Made by a program: the position numbers and the translations under genes | Notes under the pieces: generated by a model | Seen by the model: the letters and a program-made list of their open reading frames with translations, nothing else | Databases searched by the model: none | What the model was told of the DNA's origin: nothing | Source of the DNA: UBA2219 sp964612075 | Lineage (GTDB): Bacteria; Desulfobacterota; Deferrimicrobia; Deferrimicrobiales; Deferrimicrobiaceae | Reading direction: 5' to 3' | Length of the DNA stretch: 64,000 bases | NCBI GenBank assembly: GCA_964612075.1 | Contig: CAZTFC010000004.1 | Coordinates: forward strand, 1-64,000 | Shown here: piece by piece, positions 60,687-64,000 of the stretch | Layout of the letters: every line of letters begins with the position of its first letter | How positions within the stretch are numbered: position 1 is the stretch's first letter

Positions 60687-63139
60687 TGGCTTTCTCCCGT
60701 TCCGCCGGCTCCGCCCGGCGCCGCCTTCCCCTTGCACCCCTTCCGCAGGCAGGATAGGTGGGTCGTCCCGTCCTTGCGGACCCGTTCCGCCATCGCCGGG
60801 TATCCGCACGCCGGGCAGGCGGCGTCGACGGGCCTGCCCCAGGAAGCGAACCTGCAGTCGGGGTACCGGGAGCAGCTGTAGAAGGTCTTCCCGAACCTGG
60901 AGGAGCGCTCCACCACCTCGCCCTCGCGGCACTCCGGGCAGGGCACGCCGATGGGGTACGGCTTGCTGTTCCGGCAATCGGGGTACCCCGAGCAGGCGAT
61001 GTACCGGGACCCCTTCCAGCTCCGCACGATCATGGGCTTCCCGCACTTGTCGCAGGCTACGCCCGCATCCTCGGGGGGGAGGATCTCCACCTTCCCCTCG
61101 GCGGTTTCCCGGAAGTCGGCGGTGTTCCGGCAGGCGGGGTAGTTCCGGCAGGCGAGGAACCTCCCGGCCCGGCCGAAGCGGATCACCATCTCCCCCCCGC
61201 AGGCGGAGCAGGGGATGCCCGTGGCGATCAGCTCCCCCTTCACGTCGGGCATGTCGATCTTCGCCCGCTCGATCTCCTCGGAGAACGGCTGGTAGAAATC
61301 CTCCATCGCCTGCGGCAGCGTCCGCTCGCCGTCCTCGATCTGGTCGAGCTCTTCCTCCATCCGGGCGGTGAACGCCACGTCCATCACCCTCGGAAAGCTC
61401 TCCTCCAGCAGGCCGTTGACGATCGTGCCCAGCTCCGTCGGGACGAACTTCCCCTCGGCCGTCCGGACGTACCCGCGGTCCCGGATCGTCTTCACGATCG
61501 ACGCATAGGTCGACGGCCGGCCGATCCCCTGCTCTTCCAGCTCCTTGATCAGCGCGCTCTCGCTGAACCGCGGCGGAGGCTGCGTGAAATGCTGGTCGCC
61601 CACGAGGTCGAGGAGCTCAAGCCGCTCGCCTTCCGAAAGGGGCGGCAGCACGGTCTCCTCGGGCTTCTCCCCCTCGGCGGGGGGCTGCCCGGACCGCTCC
61701 CCGTTCTCATCCTCCCCCGCCTCGCCCCGGGATTCCTCCCCGTTCCCCCGGTACACCTTGAGGTATCCGGGGAACTTCGGGACGGAGCCGACGGCGCGGA
61801 AGACGTACCCTCCCTCCGGCGCGCCCGTGGGGTCGCACAGGATGTCGACGGTCGTCTGCTCGAACTCGGCGGGCGACATCTGGGAGGCGACGAACCGGTT
61901 CCAGATGAGCTCGTACAGCCGGTACTGGTCCCGGTTGAGGATCTCCTTGAGAGACGCCGGCGGATACTCGAGGGAAGTGGGGCGGATCGCCTCGTGCGCG
62001 TCCTGCGCCGATTTCCGGTTCCGGAACACGTTGGGGGAGTCCGGCAGGCAGGCCTCCCCGTACTCCCGCCGGATGTGGTCCCGAACGGCCGCCGTCGCCT
62101 CGTCGGCCACGCGCACCGAATCGGTGCGCATGTAGGTGATGAGCCCCACGAGCCCCGCGGAGGGGATCTCGACCCCTTCGTACAGCGACTGGGCGACCAT
62201 CATCGTCCGGTACGCCTGCATCCTCAAGGCTTTCGAGGCCTCCTGCTGCAGCTTGGAGGTGGTGAACGGGGCGGGGGCGAAGCGCCTGCGCAGCTTCCTT
62301 TTGACCTCGCGGACGACGAAGGGGCCGTCCTTGACGGCTTCGCGCAGCGCGGCGGTCTCCTCCCCATCCCGTGGGCGGACCTTCTTCCCGCCCGCCTCCG
62401 CGAGGCGGGCCGGGAACGGCGGCGGGCCGGCCGCCGAAAACCGCGCCGTCAGGGACCAGTACTCCTCCGGCACGAAGGCCGCGATCTCCTTTTCCCTTGC
62501 GCAGAGGATCTTCACGGCGACCGACTGGACCCTCCCGGCGGAAAGCCCGCGGCGGACCTTTTTCCACAGGAGCGGGGAGAGGGTGTACCCGACGAGCCGG
62601 TCGAGGATCCGGCGCGCCTGCTGGGCGTCGAACCGGTTCGGGTCGAGGGGCAGCGGGTTCGTCATCCCCTGGGTGATCCCCTTCTTCGTGATCTCGTGGA
62701 AGAGCACCCGCCGGATCTCGGGGATATGTACCTGCCCGCCGGCGGCCTTCTTCGCCGACGCCTTCCCGCCCGCCTTCTTCCCCTTCCCCCCACCCTTCGC
62801 GCGGGCCGCCTCCCCCTTCTTCCGCCGTTTCCCGCCGTCTTCCCGGATGGCTTCGGCGATATGCCAGGCGATCGCCTCCCCTTCCCGGTCGGGGTCGGGG
62901 GCGAGGTACACGGCGTCGGAGGAGCGGGCGGACTCCAGGATATCCCCCAGCACCTTCTTCCGTTCCCTTATCACCACGTAAGAAGGCGCGAAGCCGTTCT
63001 CGACATCGACGCCCAGGCGGCTCCTCGGAAGGTCCTTCACATGCCCCATGGACGACAGGACCTGGAACCCTTTTCCGAGGATCTTCTGTATCGTCTTGGC
63101 CTTCGCCGGCGATTCGACGACGACCAGGGACTTGGCCAT
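60683..63139 (-). CDS. topA: DNA topoisomerase I
   Basis: An 818-aa type IA enzyme that relaxes negative supercoils. The Toprim domain opens VVESPAKAKTIQKILG; catalytic Tyr is in GLITYMRTDSVRV (about 318). Four C-terminal CXXC zinc-ribbon repeats follow (CSACGGEM..., CDKCGKPM..., CPECREGEV..., CPACGYPA...). An Ala/Gly/Lys-rich insertion of about 30 residues lies within the Toprim region (about 113-145). ATG 63139 is preceded by GGAGGTGAA. It overlaps pilR by GTGA and follows dprA. Confidence 0.96.
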   Translation of the reverse strand: MAKSLVVVESPAKAKTIQKILGKGFQVLSSMGHVKDLPRSRLGVDVENGFAPSYVVIRERKKVLGDILESARSSDAVYLAPDPDREGEAIAWHIAEAIREDGGKRRKKGEAARAKGGGKGKKAGGKASAKKAAGGQVHIPEIRRVLFHEITKKGITQGMTNPLPLDPNRFDAQQARRILDRLVGYTLSPLLWKKVRRGLSAGRVQSVAVKILCAREKEIAAFVPEEYWSLTARFSAAGPPPFPARLAEAGGKKVRPRDGEETAALREAVKDGPFVVREVKRKLRRRFAPAPFTTSKLQQEASKALRMQAYRTMMVAQSLYEGVEIPSAGLVGLITYMRTDSVRVADEATAAVRDHIRREYGEACLPDSPNVFRNRKSAQDAHEAIRPTSLEYPPASLKEILNRDQYRLYELIWNRFVASQMSPAEFEQTTVDILCDPTGAPEGGYVFRAVGSVPKFPGYLKVYRGNGEESRGEAGEDENGERSGQPPAEGEKPEETVLPPLSEGERLELLDLVGDQHFTQPPPRFSESALIKELEEQGIGRPSTYASIVKTIRDRGYVRTAEGKFVPTELGTIVNGLLEESFPRVMDVAFTARMEEELDQIEDGERTLPQAMEDFYQPFSEEIERAKIDMPDVKGELIATGIPCSACGGEMVIRFGRAGRFLACRNYPACRNTADFRETAEGKVEILPPEDAGVACDKCGKPMIVRSWKGSRYIACSGYPDCRNSKPYPIGVPCPECREGEVVERSSRFGKTFYSCSRYPDCRFASWGRPVDAACPACGYPAMAERVRKDGTTHLSCLRKGCKGKAAPGGAGGTGESQ

Positions 63140-63168
63140 TTCACCTCCACCCGGAACGATCCCGGCCA

Positions 63169-64000
63169 TCAAGACTTCCTCTTATAATAATCCCCGGCCC
63201 GTTTTACAACCAGATTCGCCAGTTCCATCTCCGTCAGTATCGGCAGAAGCTGCGAAATCCCTAAGGAAAGCGATTGCGCGATTTCGCCGGCGTGCCGTTC
63301 CCGGTCGAGCGCCCCCAGGATCCGCGACGGAAGGTCCCCGCCGGGGGCCGGGATTCCCAGCGCCCCGATCACGTCGGCGGCGGAGCAGACCGGGGCGGCG
63401 CCTTCCCTGAGCAGGCGGTTGCTTCCCGCCGTGTGGGCGAACCAGGGGCTCCCGGGCACCGCCATCACCTCGCGCCCCTGCTCCAGCGCCAGCCGTGCCG
63501 TGATGAGCGCCCCGCTGCGCTCCGGGGCCTCCGCCACGACCACCCCGAGGCACAGGCCGCTCACGATACGGTTGCGGGCGGGGAACCGGTGCGGCAACGG
63601 CAGGGCCCCCGGGGGATATTCGGAGTAGACCGCCCCTTTGGCCTCGATCTCGTCCCGCAGCCCCGCGTGCTCCGGCGGATACGCGACGTCCGGCCCGCAC
63701 CCGAGGACCGCGACGGTCGCCCCCCCCGCTCGCAGCGCGCCCCGGTGGGCCGCGCCGTCGATCCCCCGGGCCATCCCGCTGACCACGACGCAGCCGGCGG
63801 CGGCGAGGTCCCCGGCCAGGAGCGCGGCGAATTCCCTTCCGGGCCCCGTGGGCGCCCGGCTGCCGACGACGGCCACCCCCGTCCCGCCGCGCCAGGGCGA
63901 ACCCGCGCGGTACAGGACGACGGGTGCGTCGGGAACCGCCAGCAGCGCGGGGGGATATTCGGGCGAATGGCACGGGAGGACGGCGACGCCCGAACGGACG
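63169..64000 (-). CDS. dprA: DNA-processing protein DprA (5' end outside window)
   Basis: 276 codons of a protein that binds incoming single-stranded DNA and loads RecA during transformation. The visible part has the Rossmann-like DprA core: YPPALLAVPDAPVVLYRAG, VAVVGSRAPTGPGRE, SGMARGIDGAAHRGAL, NRIVSGLCLGVVVAEAPERSGALITARLALEQGREVMAVPGSP, and a C-terminal winged-helix-like tail (about the last 60 aa). The gene continues beyond the right edge. Its neighbourhood with topA is common. Confidence 0.95.
   Translation of the reverse strand, partial: VRSGVAVLPCHSPEYPPALLAVPDAPVVLYRAGSPWRGGTGVAVVGSRAPTGPGREFAALLAGDLAAAGCVVVSGMARGIDGAAHRGALRAGGATVAVLGCGPDVAYPPEHAGLRDEIEAKGAVYSEYPPGALPLPHRFPARNRIVSGLCLGVVVAEAPERSGALITARLALEQGREVMAVPGSPWFAHTAGSNRLLREGAAPVCSAADVIGALGIPAPGGDLPSRILGALDRERHAGEIAQSLSLGISQLLPILTEMELANLVVKRAGDYYKRKS

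Noticed and set aside
1..64000. CRISPR arrays, prophage genes, restriction or toxin-antitoxin systems
   Set aside because: No regularly spaced repeats, phage structural genes or nuclease/methylase pairs were seen. The methyltransferases present lie in glycan clusters and have small-molecule-type folds.

Overview
The window is GC-rich, densely coding bacterial DNA from a Gram-negative with type IV pili, an outer membrane (TamA/TamB, PilQ) and sigma-54 regulation. Gene content and order (xre-pilMNOPQ-aroC-aroK-aroB, accB/accC with efp/pepQ/aroQ, dprA-topA-pilR-pilA) resemble Geobacter and other Desulfuromonadota (deltaproteobacteria). That placement is inferred from synteny and motifs; no database search was possible.

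Layout. 1-1739: a tRNA-Leu-like 3' remnant, an IS110-family element of the IS1111 type with recognisable subterminal inverted repeats, and a short gene-free stretch. 1740-12043 (minus): an S1 protease, a MaoC-fold protein, a small histidine kinase, a GAF-GGDEF diguanylate cyclase, then TamA and TamB. 12064-12138: tRNA-Gly(CCC). 12202-21500 (minus): a TPR protein, accC, accB, efp, pepQ, aroQ, a Roadblock protein, an aroB-TPR fusion, aroK and aroC. 21539-26860 (minus): pilQ-P-O-N-M behind an XRE regulator gene, with a clear sigma-70 promoter in front and a strong terminator behind. 26984-29906 (minus): a histidine kinase/NtrC-type regulator pair whose AAA+ loop reads GAFTEA. 29940-33014 (minus) and 33153-47744 (plus): a surface polysaccharide locus with two asparagine-synthetase-like amidotransferases, a Wzm/Wzt exporter, seven or more glycosyltransferases, a P-loop/methyltransferase fusion, a GT39-like membrane protein and a pilin-like gene. 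47722-58698 (minus): methyltransferase, methyltransferase-GT2 fusion, prepilin peptidase, glycosyltransferase, FAD enzyme, polyprenyl-phosphate sugar-phosphate transferase, ABC transporter and an O-antigen-ligase-like protein. 58708-64000 (minus): pilA with a sigma-54 promoter, pilR, topA and partial dprA.

The genes form three connected themes: building and controlling type IV pili (pilMNOPQ, pilD, pilA, pilR, a second pilin-like protein); making, exporting and ligating a surface glycan, with its genes interleaved with the pilus genes; and housekeeping (shikimate pathway, fatty-acid precursor carboxylation, EF-P, topoisomerase I). Most genes sit in long operons with 4-base NTGA start/stop overlaps, and all four versions (ATGA, GTGA, TTGA, CTGA) occur. 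No CRISPR array, prophage or obvious defence island was seen. The least ordinary features are the IS1111 element with its presumed guide-RNA region, the AroB-TPR fusion coupled to a Roadblock gene, the GAFTEA regulator beside a sigma-70 pil promoter, the kinase-methyltransferase fusion, and the pilA terminator embedded in the start of the next gene.
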